From the NCBI GenBank assembly GCA_963717075.1, contig CAVQVI010000007.1, positions 186,001-250,000 on the forward strand: a stretch of DNA of 64,000 nt, read 5' to 3'. Each line of letters begins with the position of its first letter. The stretch's first letter is position 1. The DNA comes from JBGOTP01 sp963717075. Its GTDB lineage: Bacteria > Acidobacteriota > Vicinamibacteria > Vicinamibacterales > CAVVIG01. This document shows, one piece after another, positions 1 through 9,093 of this stretch. The notes under the pieces were generated by a model. That model was not told where the DNA came from. It saw only the letters and a list, made by a program, of their open reading frames with translations, and searched no databases. Both the position numbers and the translations under genes were made by a program.

Positions 1-2
1 CT

Positions 3-227
3 GGCCGACTGCGCGGCGCGATGCTTCGCGCCTACGAGAAGAAGACGGGGCAGGAGGTCGGCGCCGTCTGGATGCCGGCCGGACAGACTGGCGGGCCGAT
101 GACCTACATGTGGGAGGGCAAGCAGTATCTGGTCGTGGCAGTTGGTTTGGGGAGTTTCCCCGGCGAATACATCGCGTTCCGGCTGCCGGACGCCGCGATC
201 CGACCCACCGCCCAGGCCGCGCGGTAA
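3..227 (+). CDS. PQQ-dependent dehydrogenase, C-terminal end (cut by window edge)
   Basis: The reading frame is open from base 3 to a TAA at 225-227, so this is the 3' end of a gene that starts outside the window. The block PAGQTGGPMTYMWEGKQYLVVAVG matches the last blade of quinoproteins of the glucose/quinate dehydrogenase type; the same stretch (G-x-P-[ML]-T-Y-[LM]-x-x-G-[KR]-Q-Y) closes the quinoproteins at 12728-14759, 19798-21777 and 57095-59086. Such enzymes oxidise sugars or alcohols in the periplasm with PQQ. Substrate cannot be inferred. It precedes two GDSRGRWEG-family genes in the same orientation. Confidence 0.8.
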   Translation, partial: GRLRGAMLRAYEKKTGQEVGAVWMPAGQTGGPMTYMWEGKQYLVVAVGLGSFPGEYIAFRLPDAAIRPTAQAAR

Positions 228-266
228 TTTGGGTCCAGTAATGAGTGGCGGTGCCGGAGACATCAG

Positions 267-1082
267 ATGAGACGCTGGATTGGACCGATCGCTATCGGGG
301 CAGCGCTGGCGATCGCGATCGTGTGGTTTGGTGCGCGGCAGCCTGCCGGACAGGCGCCCGCGCGAATGGGAACCGGAGCACGGACGGCGGACGGAAAACC
401 CGATCTCAACGGCGTCTGGCAGGCGCTGACCACCGCCTCGTGGGATCTCGAGGATCACGTCGCGCAGAAAGGCGTCCCCGCGGGGCAGAGCGTGGTGGAG
501 GATGGGGTCATCCCGTACCTGCCCGCCGCGGCCGCCAGAAAGCAGGAGCACTACGCCAGGCGGCTCGAGCTCGACCCGCTGCACAAGTGTTACTTGCCCG
601 GCATCCCGCGTCTCATGTACATGCCGTTTCCGTTCCGCATCCACCAGACGCCCGAGCTCGTGACCGTCACGTTCGAGTACAGCCACGCGTATCGCTGGAT
701 TTGGACCGACCGCAGCCAGCACCCGGAGGCGCTCGACTTCTGGATGGGAGACTCGCGTGGGCGATGGGAGGGCGACACGCTGGTCGTGGACGTGGCCAAT
801 TTCAACGACAACACGTGGTTCGACCGGGCCGGGAATTTCCACAGCGAAGCTCTCCGCTTGACCGAGCGCTTCACCCTACGCGGACCCGACCACATCACGT
901 ACGAAGTCACCATCGAAGATCCGAAGGTGTTCAGCAGACCCTGGAAGATCAGCGTGCCGCTGTATCGGCGCGTCGAGCAGAACGTGCAGACGCTTGACTA
1001 CGAGTGCCTCGAGTTCGAGGAACCGCTGCTCGAGTGGGATGATCTGCCGGCGCCGGGCCTGCCCGGACCGCCGAAGCGGTGA
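267..1082 (+). CDS. secreted GDSRGRWEG-family protein, copy 1 (function unknown)
   Basis: A 271-residue protein with a signal peptide or anchor at residues 1-30 (RRWIGPIAIGAALAIAIVWF). It carries the blocks of a family seen six times in this window: TADGKPDLNGVW near residue 45, MGDSRGRWEGDTLVVDVANF near 165-185, then LTERFTLRGPDHITYEVTIEDP and a PW motif. It lacks the terminal ACHEGNYGL block of the other copies and ends in ETLDYECLEFEE-like acidic sequence, so it is the most divergent copy. ATG at 267 follows a GGAGA about five bases upstream. The next gene, at 1111, is a second copy, suggesting tandem duplication. Function is not known to me; secretion and co-location with quinoproteins are what can be seen. 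Confidence 0.8.
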   Translation: MRRWIGPIAIGAALAIAIVWFGARQPAGQAPARMGTGARTADGKPDLNGVWQALTTASWDLEDHVAQKGVPAGQSVVEDGVIPYLPAAAARKQEHYARRLELDPLHKCYLPGIPRLMYMPFPFRIHQTPELVTVTFEYSHAYRWIWTDRSQHPEALDFWMGDSRGRWEGDTLVVDVANFNDNTWFDRAGNFHSEALRLTERFTLRGPDHITYEVTIEDPKVFSRPWKISVPLYRRVEQNVQTLDYECLEFEEPLLEWDDLPAPGLPGPPKR

Positions 1083-1110
1083 TCACGGTCAGAGAAATGA
1101 GGAGTCGCCT

Positions 1111-2104
1111 GTGAGAAGCCGCATGTTCGCCATCATTAGCCTGTCGTTGATCGTGTTTGCCGGGGCGTGGCTGGCACCGCTCGGAGCCGGCCAGTCGCCG
1201 GGCACGTCGTCGACCACCTCGTCACCGTCCAAGTGGACGCCGCGGCGGCTGCCAGACGGCCAGCCGGACATCCAGGGCATCTATACGAACCAGTGGGTGG
1301 TGCCCATCGAGCGCTACACCAAGGACGAGCGCGACGCGTTCGCAAAGGCAATCAGTCGCGCATCGGGGACCCAACACAGCGGCAACTGCCGGGAACAACG
1401 GTTCCTATGGAAACGAGTGGTTCGACCGGCCCGCCGGCGGCACGGGCCGCCCGGTGAACAGTCCTCACCAACCAGGACACGTCGCGGTCGTCGATCCGCC
1501 GGACGGGAAGATCCCCTGGCAGCCGTGGGCGCTTGCCAAGAAGACTTACATCCGGGATCACCCGTTCGAATCCCGGGCTATCTACGATTACCGGATCCGT
1601 TGCCTGCCGGCGGGCACGCCCCGCGGCACGTTCTACAGCTATTACAACGGGTGGCAGATTCAGCAGCCGCCTGGCCAGGTCGTGATCCTGTACGAGCACA
1701 ATCATCTCTATCGCGTCATCCGTCTGGACGGCAGTCCGCATCCCGGACCGAACATTCAGTTGTGGATGGGCGATTCGGTCGGCCGCTGGGAGGGCAACAC
1801 GCTGGTCGTCGACGTCAGGAACTTTACCGGCAAGACCTGGGTGGTGGGAGACCTGGGGGGCGAAGGGATGGCCACCGGCTCGTTCCACAGTCCGGCGCTC
1901 CACGTGGTGGAACGCTTCACGATTGTCGACGCCGACAATATCGACTACAAAGCCACGATCGAGGATCCCAACGTGTTTACAAAGCCCTGGCAGCTTGGGT
2001 TCCGCGTCTTTACCAGGGCCGCGAAGGACTACAGGCTGTTCGAGTACGCCTGCCACGAGGGCAACAAGACGATCGAGCTGATGGAGGGCGTGTTCAAGCG
2101 GTGA
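1111..2104 (+). CDS. secreted GDSRGRWEG-family protein, copy 2 (frameshifted)
   Basis: GTG at 1111 is preceded by GAGGAG at a seven-base spacing and opens a signal peptide (RMFAIISLSLIVFAGAWLAP). The N-terminal part, ending in DAFAKAISRASG, lies in one frame and the rest, from PNTAATAGNNGSYGNEW, in the next. Removing one G from the run of four at 1366-1369 joins them. The C-terminal half has the family blocks VVDPPDGKIPW, MGDSVGRWEGNTLVVDVRNF, VERFTIVDADNIDYKATIEDPNVF and EYACHEGNKTIELMEGVF. It lies 28 bases after copy 1 and 87 bases before a quinoprotein, probably one transcript. The frameshift may be a sequencing error rather than gene death, since the frame downstream is intact. Confidence 0.75.
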
Positions 2105-2191
2105 AGGCGTGCGAAGGGTCGCGACAGGATCGTCTGGCGCGACCGCGGCACTCGGATGAACGACGTTCGCGATCGAAAAGGAGGGATGGCG

Positions 2192-3997
2192 ATGCTCCGA
2201 CGGCGTGCGCCCGGGCACAGGATTCTGACAGACCCGCTCATGACACTCGGCCTCTTGGTGCTGACCGGAGCGCTCGTCGCGCTTGCGGCCCCCCCCAACA
2301 CCGACTGGAAGCTGCCGCCGACGCGCGACTTTCCGCTCGCGGGCGGCAACTATGCGAATTGGCGGTACTCGACGCTCGACCAGATCAACACCACTTCGGT
2401 CAAACAGCTTGGAGGCGCCTGGGTCATTCGCCTGGAGGAGGGTCGTCGCGGCGGACAACTCGACGGGACGCCCGTCGTCGTCGACGGCATCATGTATGTC
2501 TCGACCGGCATGCGCAACGTGCTCGCGATCGAGGCCAAGACCGGCACGGTGAAATGGCGCTATCGCCCAGAGGGTCCAGGGCTCTACGGCGGCAACAAAG
2601 GGCTCGTCGTCGCCGAGGGCAAGGTGATCTTCGGCCGGCGCGACAGCACGCTGATGGCGCTGGATCAGCAGACCGGACACGTCGTGTGGCAGACGGTCAT
2701 GACGACACAGCGCGCGGCCCACACGTCGGCGCCTCCGATCTACTACGACGGGCTGATCTTCATCGGCACGGCCGGCGGCGACGTGGGGGCGCGGGGACAA
2801 ATCGGCGCCTACGACGTGAAGACCGGCAAGGAAGTCTGGAGGTTCTACACGGTGCCTGGCCCCGGCGAGCGCTTCGCCGATACATGGGAGGGCGACTCGT
2901 ACAAGTGGGGCGGGGCTGGCGTGTGGACCCACGTGGCGCTCGATCCCGATCTGGGCATGGTGTACTTCGGCACGGGCAACGCCGGTCCCGATAACGACGG
3001 TTCGATGCGCGGGGGGGACAATTTGTTCGCGTCCTCCCTGGTGGCGCTCGACCTGCGGACGGGCGCGTACAAGTGGCACTTCCAAGAGGTGCGTCACGAC
3101 ATCTGGGACTACGACTCGTCGTCGCCGCCCACGCTGGTCGACGTCAGGTATCGAGGACGTCCTCGCAAGGTCGTCGTCCATCCCGGCAAGACCGGTTGGC
3201 TCTACATCCTCGACCGCACGAACGGCAAGCCGCTGATTGGCGTCGAAGAGAAGGCCGTGCCGCAAGAGCCGCGGCAGAAGACGGCCAAGACACAACCCTA
3301 TCCCATCGGCGATCGCTTCGTGCCCCTCTGCGCGGAGCCGCTGAAGGACTTCGAGCGGGGCTGCCTCTTCTCATCGTTTTGGGACAAGCCCGTTCTGATC
3401 TTCCCTGGCAGTTCGGGCGGCAATGCCTGGGCGGCGATCACGTTCAGCCCGAAGACGAACCTGGTGTACGTCCCGGCCAACGTGATGCCGTCGGTGTTCA
3501 CGGTCAAGCATGAGGTGATCGACGAGGCGACGGGCCTCTTCAAGAAGGTGGGCGGCGGCGACGGCTACTATCGGCCCGGCGGCGCACCGCGGTCGGGAAC
3601 CCTGACGGCCATGGATCCCACGACCAACAAGATCGTGTGGCAGAAGCAGACGACGTGGCCGCTCGGCTCAGGCGGCGGGCTGCTGAGCACCGCCGGAGGG
3701 CTGCTCCTGCACGGTGAGCCCGACGGCCATTTCGTGGCTCGGGATATCAAGAACGGCGACGAGCTGTTCAAGTTCCAAACCGGCGCCGGCGTCAGCTCGC
3801 CGGCGGCGACCTTCGAAGTCGACGGCGAGCAGTACATCGCGGTCATGTCGAGCGGCAACCGCATTCAGTTGTCGGCGACCGGCGATTACCTCTGGGCGTT
3901 CAAGCTGGGGGGCACCGTCCCGCCGGCGCCGGCGCCGCGAGAGCCGCCGCGGATTCATCCCGAGCGGGGGGGCGATCCGCCGCCGCCGCTGCGCTAA
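2192..3997 (+). CDS. PQQ-dependent dehydrogenase (quinoprotein, alcohol-dehydrogenase type)
   Basis: About 600 residues forming an eight-bladed beta-propeller. Tryptophan-docking repeats recur throughout (AIEAKTGTVKWRY, ALDQQTGHVVWQT, AYDVKTGKEVWRF, ALDLRTGAYKWHFQ). The block RHDIWDYDSSSPP near two-fifths of the protein is the classic PQQ-enzyme W-[DN]-YD signature. A hydrophobic N-terminal segment (LMTLGLLVLTGALVALA) indicates export. ATG at 2192 is preferred because AAAGGAGG lies eight bases upstream; the ATG at 2186 abuts that site. There is no CxxCH, so electrons must leave through a separate cytochrome. The C-terminus is proline-rich (PPAPAPREPPR). It probably oxidises an alcohol, aldehyde or sugar in the periplasm; the substrate is unknown. 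Confidence 0.88.
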   Translation: MLRRRAPGHRILTDPLMTLGLLVLTGALVALAAPPNTDWKLPPTRDFPLAGGNYANWRYSTLDQINTTSVKQLGGAWVIRLEEGRRGGQLDGTPVVVDGIMYVSTGMRNVLAIEAKTGTVKWRYRPEGPGLYGGNKGLVVAEGKVIFGRRDSTLMALDQQTGHVVWQTVMTTQRAAHTSAPPIYYDGLIFIGTAGGDVGARGQIGAYDVKTGKEVWRFYTVPGPGERFADTWEGDSYKWGGAGVWTHVALDPDLGMVYFGTGNAGPDNDGSMRGGDNLFASSLVALDLRTGAYKWHFQEVRHDIWDYDSSSPPTLVDVRYRGRPRKVVVHPGKTGWLYILDRTNGKPLIGVEEKAVPQEPRQKTAKTQPYPIGDRFVPLCAEPLKDFERGCLFSSFWDKPVLIFPGSSGGNAWAAITFSPKTNLVYVPANVMPSVFTVKHEVIDEATGLFKKVGGGDGYYRPGGAPRSGTLTAMDPTTNKIVWQKQTTWPLGSGGGLLSTAGGLLLHGEPDGHFVARDIKNGDELFKFQTGAGVSSPAATFEVDGEQYIAVMSSGNRIQLSATGDYLWAFKLGGTVPPAPAPREPPRIHPERGGDPPPPLR

Positions 3998-4053
3998 TCG
4001 CCGACGCGCCAAAATCCATGCATGGACCCCAAGGGCGCCAGGATGCCACCTGC

Positions 4054-5196
4054 CTACGCTTTTTGCTTCGGCACGAACGCGAGAAACCGCCGAGGATTGT
4101 CGACCAGGATCTTGTGCAGCGTCTCATCTTTGACGCCAGCGAACCGCAGCTTCGGCACAAACTGTATGACCACCGAGGACCACCCATTGCCCCAGTTCGC
4201 CTTGATGTTGTTCTCCTGCGCGAAGTCCCCGGAGAGAAGCAAGTGGTTCTCATATCCGGCCTCGAGCATCATCATGAACATCTTGACCTTCTGCACCTCC
4301 GGAATATGGGATCGCGTCATCTCATGACCGACGGTGTCGAATCCGATGAACGCACCGCGCTTCGCGACCGCCTTGAGCGTCTCACCACGCGGGTCGTCTT
4401 CGAACTTGATCGCGGACAGGTGACCGATACAGAGGTTCGCCACGTTGACGCCGTTTGACTGATAGAGGTCGAGCTGCTCCAACGAGCACTTCGGGCAGCT
4501 CTCGTGGGGACTGTGTGTGAAGATCGGCAAGCCCGTCCGGACATGGGCCTTGGCGACGGCGCGCATCACCTTCCGTTCGTCAGGATGCGTCTCGAGCGAT
4601 GTTCCAATCTCGCCAAACGCGCCCCACCGCTGGGCGGCGGCGTCCTGAAAGAACTGATCGGCCAGCTGATCCTCGCTCATCTTGGACACTTCCGGTGGAT
4701 ACGGCGCCAGGTAATAACCGCCGCCGAGCACGATATGCATCCCCGAGCGGCTGGCGATCTGCCGCATCTCGTCGACATTCTCAGCCGAGCGTCGTCGCAA
4801 CGCCGAGTCGACAATGCAATGTACGCCGTCGAAACGGCTTGCCCGCATCTCCTCGACCATCAAGCCGATATCCTGCCCACGCGGCGGGCCTCCGGCCCCC
4901 CGCGCGCCAGGCGCCGCGGGAGGCGTACTGTAATTACCCGTCAAATGCTCGTGAATCATCGTCGCGCCAGTGTTCAATTGGTCAGGCGGGAGATCCGCGA
5001 GAATCGTCCGAATGATCGCGCCCTTGGGAAAAACTACCGGGCTCGGACTCTTCGTCGCCAGCCATGGCGGCGCGGCTTGCGCCAGAGCAAACTGTTCTGT
5101 CCACAGTGTGGCCATGGAACTTCCGGCAACCATCCCGAGAAGACCAATGGCTTGGCGTCGACTACAACCTGTGATACGAGCATCCTTGACAGTCAT
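4054..5196 (-). CDS. Tat-exported phosphotriesterase-family metal hydrolase
   Basis: A 380-residue TIM-barrel hydrolase of the phosphotriesterase family (PF02126-like). The N-terminus has a twin-arginine signal (SRRQAIGLLG, residues 12-21). Metal ligands are visible: HEH at residues 82-84, H228 in FTHSPHE, H259 in IGHLS and D324 in LSGDF. The position that holds a carboxylated lysine in classical phosphotriesterases is E196 (FGEIGTS), as in E. coli PHP-type proteins. It may therefore be a lactonase or another hydrolase rather than an organophosphatase. It is the last gene of a five-gene minus-strand run that starts at 9381, 31 bases after the NHL gene. The substrate is unknown. Confidence 0.85.
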   Translation of the reverse strand: MTVKDARITGCSRRQAIGLLGMVAGSSMATLWTEQFALAQAAPPWLATKSPSPVVFPKGAIIRTILADLPPDQLNTGATMIHEHLTGNYSTPPAAPGARGAGGPPRGQDIGLMVEEMRASRFDGVHCIVDSALRRRSAENVDEMRQIASRSGMHIVLGGGYYLAPYPPEVSKMSEDQLADQFFQDAAAQRWGAFGEIGTSLETHPDERKVMRAVAKAHVRTGLPIFTHSPHESCPKCSLEQLDLYQSNGVNVANLCIGHLSAIKFEDDPRGETLKAVAKRGAFIGFDTVGHEMTRSHIPEVQKVKMFMMMLEAGYENHLLLSGDFAQENNIKANWGNGWSSVVIQFVPKLRFAGVKDETLHKILVDNPRRFLAFVPKQKA

Positions 5197-5227
5197 CGAG
5201 TCCTCACAGAGAAACTGAACTTGTTCA

Positions 5228-6412
5228 CTATGGCTTCGCGCCCTTCACACCCCCGTACAGCCATCGCTGCGGTCCCCGTGAATACCCATCAACTGTGTAA
5301 ATGTTGCCGTTCGAATCGACGGCCATCTCGTGGTTGCCACGGCCGTTCTCGAACGAGCCCAGCAGCTGCAGGTCGCTGCGCCGGAAGACGAAGATCCTGG
5401 GGTAGCTTGTCGACCCACCAATAAAGAGAAAGCGTTGCTGCGGATCGGCGGAGAATCCGGCCGATGAAACCGAGCCCGTGCCATTACCGGGACCCGAGCG
5501 AGGGACATAACCTTCGGCTGGCTCGCGGACAAACTGGTGCGTGGCAGGCGTGTCCTTCGCAACAAAGACCTCCTTCACGAATGTTCCATCCTTTCTGAAT
5601 ACGTGAAAGCGATTGTGCCCTCGATCGCAGACATACACCAAACCGTCCTTGGCAATCCGGACGCAATGTGTCGGATTCCACCGCTGGGGAGGCGGGCCTG
5701 TCGGGTCAAGTTTCTCGGCCGGTCCATTTTCGGTCTGCTTTCCGTAAGCGCCCCAGTGTCGCTTGTACGCACCGGTTTCCGCGTCGAACACAATGACGCG
5801 ATTGTTGTCGTAGCCGTCGGCGATATACACCTCGTTCGCCTGGGGATCGACGGTGAGACCGGTCGGGTTACCGAGGAGCCTGTGGTCGTTGTTCCCGCCC
5901 GTTTTCCACAGCTCGCCAATCTGCAGGAGGAATTTGCCCGACCGGGTGAACTTGAGCGCGACATGACCGTTTCCGGCCACCCAGACGTTGTCTCGATGGT
6001 CGACCCAGATCCCATGTTCGGCAGGCGTTCTGTCAGTGCGCTGCATCCAGCTATAGCCGGCGCCGGGACCACCCCATGCCTGGATGACGTTTCCCTGAGC
6101 GTCGAATTCAATGACCGGCGGCGCCGGCTGTTTCTTTGCTGCGGCCATCAGCTCCTTCGTCTTGTCCTCTTTCGGCCAATCACCTCTCGGATCTTGGATG
6201 ATCCAGATGTGATCGCGCGAGTCTGTCGCGATGCCCCAGACGACGCCAAGCATCCAGTTGTTTGGGAGCGGTCTCGGCCACGAAGCATCGAGTGTGAAGA
6301 CCGGCATGCCCTCTCCCGATTGCGCTTGCACGACTGCGGCGTGTTCGGGCACCACGCACTGCAATGCGAGCACGACGATGCCCGCTATTAGCATCCGGCG
6401 GTGGAGCAACAT
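5228..6412 (-). CDS. secreted NHL-repeat beta-propeller (peptidylglycine-lyase-like fold)
   Basis: About 394 residues with an N-terminal signal (RRMLIAGIVVLALQCVVPEHA) and repeated NHL-type blades: GIWVDHRDNVWVAGNG, GLTVDPQANEVYIADGYDNNRVIVFD, CVRIAKDGLVYVCDRGHNRFHVF and MAVDSNGNIYTVDGY. This layout is shared with the lyase domain of peptidyl-alpha-hydroxyglycine amidating enzymes, but the reaction is not proven here. A paralog at 38220-39434 shares the opening block (VDPLWPKPMPNHW versus LDASWPRPLPNNW). The start may be ATG 6412 or GTG 6424; no clear ribosome site decides. It sits between the ligase-like gene and the phosphotriesterase-like gene in a minus-strand run. Confidence 0.82.
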   Translation of the reverse strand: MLLHRRMLIAGIVVLALQCVVPEHAAVVQAQSGEGMPVFTLDASWPRPLPNNWMLGVVWGIATDSRDHIWIIQDPRGDWPKEDKTKELMAAAKKQPAPPVIEFDAQGNVIQAWGGPGAGYSWMQRTDRTPAEHGIWVDHRDNVWVAGNGHVALKFTRSGKFLLQIGELWKTGGNNDHRLLGNPTGLTVDPQANEVYIADGYDNNRVIVFDAETGAYKRHWGAYGKQTENGPAEKLDPTGPPPQRWNPTHCVRIAKDGLVYVCDRGHNRFHVFRKDGTFVKEVFVAKDTPATHQFVREPAEGYVPRSGPGNGTGSVSSAGFSADPQQRFLFIGGSTSYPRIFVFRRSDLQLLGSFENGRGNHEMAVDSNGNIYTVDGYSRGPQRWLYGGVKGAKP

Positions 6413-6557
6413 GGCTTCTCGCACTATTGACTCGACGATGGGAGGGATACTGAATCGCGTCGGTTCACAATTGAAGAACGATACTCCGGCAAGCGCATGT
6501 CGTCACCCGTTTTCTGCAAAGCACATCCACGTCCCCAATCCGGCGACGGCCCGCGAA

Positions 6558-7948
6558 TTACTCCTCCAGAACGAATCTGCGGGACTTCATCTCGAACCGA
6601 GGCAGCGTTCCCTCCTCGGACAAGGCGCACGGGAACAGTCAGCCCCAACGCCATGCGCAGCTCCTGCGACACCCTTGCTGCAAGCGTCGATCGGCCCGTC
6701 CCTCGCGCTCCAACGTCGGTTGACGCCACCCGCCTCGATCTCGACCGACAGCGAACGCATGGATCCCGTCCACGACACAGTCGATCGGAACTCGATGACT
6801 TCACGGAAGCGCCGCACGATTGATTCGATGCTGGACGGGTAGACGTTGACGCCGCGGATGTTGACCATATCGTCGGCACGCGCGAGAACGCCTCCTTCGA
6901 GCCGCGCCCAGGTCCGTCCGCACGGACATGGCGTCGAGCGCCGGACGACAACGTCGCCGGTGCGGTAGCGGATAACCGGACTCGCCATCCGTCCCAGGTT
7001 CGTGACGACCAGCTCACCGCACTCTCCGTCGGAAACCAGCGCTGGTCGCTCCAACCGCGAGCCCGTGAAGTCCAGCACCTCGCAGATGTACTCGGCTTCA
7101 TTGACATGCAGAAAGCCCGGACCCTCGCGGCACTCGAAGCTCAGCGGTCCGACTTCGGTCAACCCATGATGATCGATCACGCGCGCACCCCAGCGCTGTT
7201 CGATCCGCTCACGCGTCGCCGGGATGCTGCCCCCCGGCTCGCCCGCGACGATGAGCATCCGCACGCTGCTGTCAGACAGAGGATGGTCCGGCCGCTCTTC
7301 GGCGGCCACGTCGGCGAGCCTGAGCGCGTACGTCGGCGTGCAGCAGACGACCGTGGCGGCGACGGCGTCGATGGTCGCGAGGCGGAGTTGGCTGGACATC
7401 CCGCCACCGGGCACACAGTGAAGCCCCACCTGGCAGGCTGCTTCGAAGCCGGTCCAGAATCCGAGAAACGGCCCAAAGGAAAAGGGGAAAAACACTCGAT
7501 CGCCCGGACCCACATCGGCAGCCCGATAGACCGTCTTCCAGCAATCGAGCATCCACTGCCAGCTCTCGTTGGTGTCGATCCACCGCAATGGCCGGCCTGT
7601 GGTCGATGACGTCTGGCAGTATCGCGTGTACCGCTCAATCGGCTCGGTCAGCGCTGTGCCCCATGGCGGATGGGTGGCTTGGTCGGCGATCAGCTCGGCT
7701 TTGGTGGTCAGTGGCAGCGTCGACAGGTCTTGCGGAAACCGCAGGGCGTCCACGCGGATACCCGCCGCATCGAGCTTGCGCGTGTAGAACGCATTTCGTC
7801 CGTGAATTCTCGCCAGCAGCCACGCGAGACGTTGCCCCTGATGCGCCGACAGCGCGCGACGGTCCAGGACTTCGAGACGATCAAGCAAGGCGGGCACGGT
7901 CACCATCCACGGACGCGTCGCACCGGGGACCGCGTTCGATCCCGTCAC
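6558..7948 (-). CDS. phenylacetate-CoA-ligase-like adenylate-forming enzyme (two frameshifts)
   Basis: A PaaK-type ANL enzyme that would activate an aryl or acyl acid as adenylate and CoA ester in the cytoplasm. Motifs in order: SSTTGRPLRW (P-loop), HHGLTEVGPLSFEC (A5), YRTGDVV with CPCGRTW, and the C-terminal DDMVNIRGVNVYPSSIES hinge. The reading frame breaks twice near the end. Removing one base near 6717-6719 restores GGVNDVGARGTGRST, and one near 6618-6619 restores VEEGTLPRFEMKSRRFVLEE before a TAA at 6558-6560; both are +1 insertions. Start is GTG 7948, 30 bases after the BNR gene's stop; ATG at 7906 is an alternative. Lack of a typical full-length PaaK N-terminus leaves the substrate open. 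Confidence 0.8.
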
Positions 7949-7977
7949 GATCGCGGCCGCGTTCTAGCTCGTTCCTT

Positions 7978-9091
7978 TCACACGACCGCGACCTTGACGT
8001 TGTGGATCGGGGGCAGCGAATCGAACAGGCAGTCCCACTTCTCACCGCCCTCCCTCCCGATCCAGAGCTGACCGGTCGTCGTGCCGAAGTAGAGCGCGGG
8101 TGTCTTGAGCCGGTCGATGTCCATCGCGTCGCGCAGGATGGTGAAGTAGCTCTGCTTCTTCGGCAGCCCACGCGCGAGCCGGCTCCACGAGTCGCCGCCA
8201 TTCTCGCTGCGCCACACCGCGGGCGCGCCGCCGGGACAGGAGCGCGTCGCCGGCTCGAGGGGCATGACGTACACCGTGTCGGCGTCGTGCGGGTGGACGA
8301 CGATGGGAAATCCGAAGTCCGACGGCAATCCCTTGGCGATCGATCGCCACGAGTGGCCGTGGTCGTCGCTGCGCAGCACGCCGATGTCCGGCCGCGGCCC
8401 CCCAGGCCCGGTCCAATCTGCCCATCCGCCGTGGTTCTGCATGTAGAGCCGGCCGGGCGCGTCGTCGTGCCGCGCGATCTTGTGCACGCACTGACCGAAC
8501 TCGGGATAGGGATCGGGCGCGAAGCCGGCGCCGACGCCTTGATTGGACGCCCTGAACGTTTCGCCACCGTCCTCGCTCAGATAGTGGCCGCCGGTCGAGA
8601 TGCCGAGGTGCACGCGATTCCCGTCGCGAATGATCGTGTGCATGCAGAGCCCGCCGTTGCCGGGTTGCCACTTGCGCGCGTGCTCGTGGTTGCTGATGCC
8701 GGGCACCATCTCCCACGAATCGCCGCCGTCATGGCTCCTGAACAAGGACGCCGGCTCCACGCCGCACCACAGTTCCTTCTTGCCGCCGCCGGCCTCGAGC
8801 GACCAGATGTTGGCGAGCGCGCGTCCGTCCTCCTTGGGGAATGCCGGCGCCGACTTCGTCTCCTTGAAGCTCTTCCCCATGTCCGTCGAACGCAACACCT
8901 TCATGCCGAAGAACGGATTGCAGCTCGAGGCATACAGGCGCGGTGTGCCGCGCGTGTCGATCGAGCGTCGAGTACACGGGGACGCCGGGACCGAAGGGCC
9001 CGCGCAGCGCGAAGCTGCGCCTCGGCTTCGCGGCATCGGCGACGAACACGCCCTTCTTGGTGCCGATGGTGAGAATGACTCGATCCGCCAT
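7978..9091 (-). CDS. BNR/WD40-type beta-propeller protein (frameshifted)
   Basis: A cytoplasmic-looking propeller, with no signal peptide, of the group often labelled exo-alpha-sialidase or glycosyl hydrolase BNR repeat. Asp-box motifs are clear: STDMGKSF, SHDGGDSWEMV, SEDGGETFRA, SDDHGHSWRSI and SENGGDSWSRL. The N-terminus MADRVILTIGTKKGVFVA at 9091 is one frame away from the rest; removing one base near 8960-8964 joins VYSTL to IDTRGTPRLYASSCNP. ATG 9091 is chosen because AGGAGGT lies five bases upstream, inside the end of the preceding gene. It is coupled to the ThiS/MoaD-like gene. True sialidase activity is unlikely to be inferable from the boxes alone. Confidence 0.82.
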
Positions 9092-9093
9092 CT

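Noticed and set aside
994..2994. A long plus-strand open frame of over 600 codons across two genes
   Set aside because: It contains the true N-terminus of the gene at 1111 but afterwards is arginine-rich, low-complexity translation of a high-GC region. The supported proteins lie in the other frames.
1352..3295. A long minus-strand open frame of about 640 codons
   Set aside because: It is antisense to a well-supported quinoprotein and a GDSRGRWEG-family gene, with no recognisable motifs; long antisense frames are expected at this GC content.
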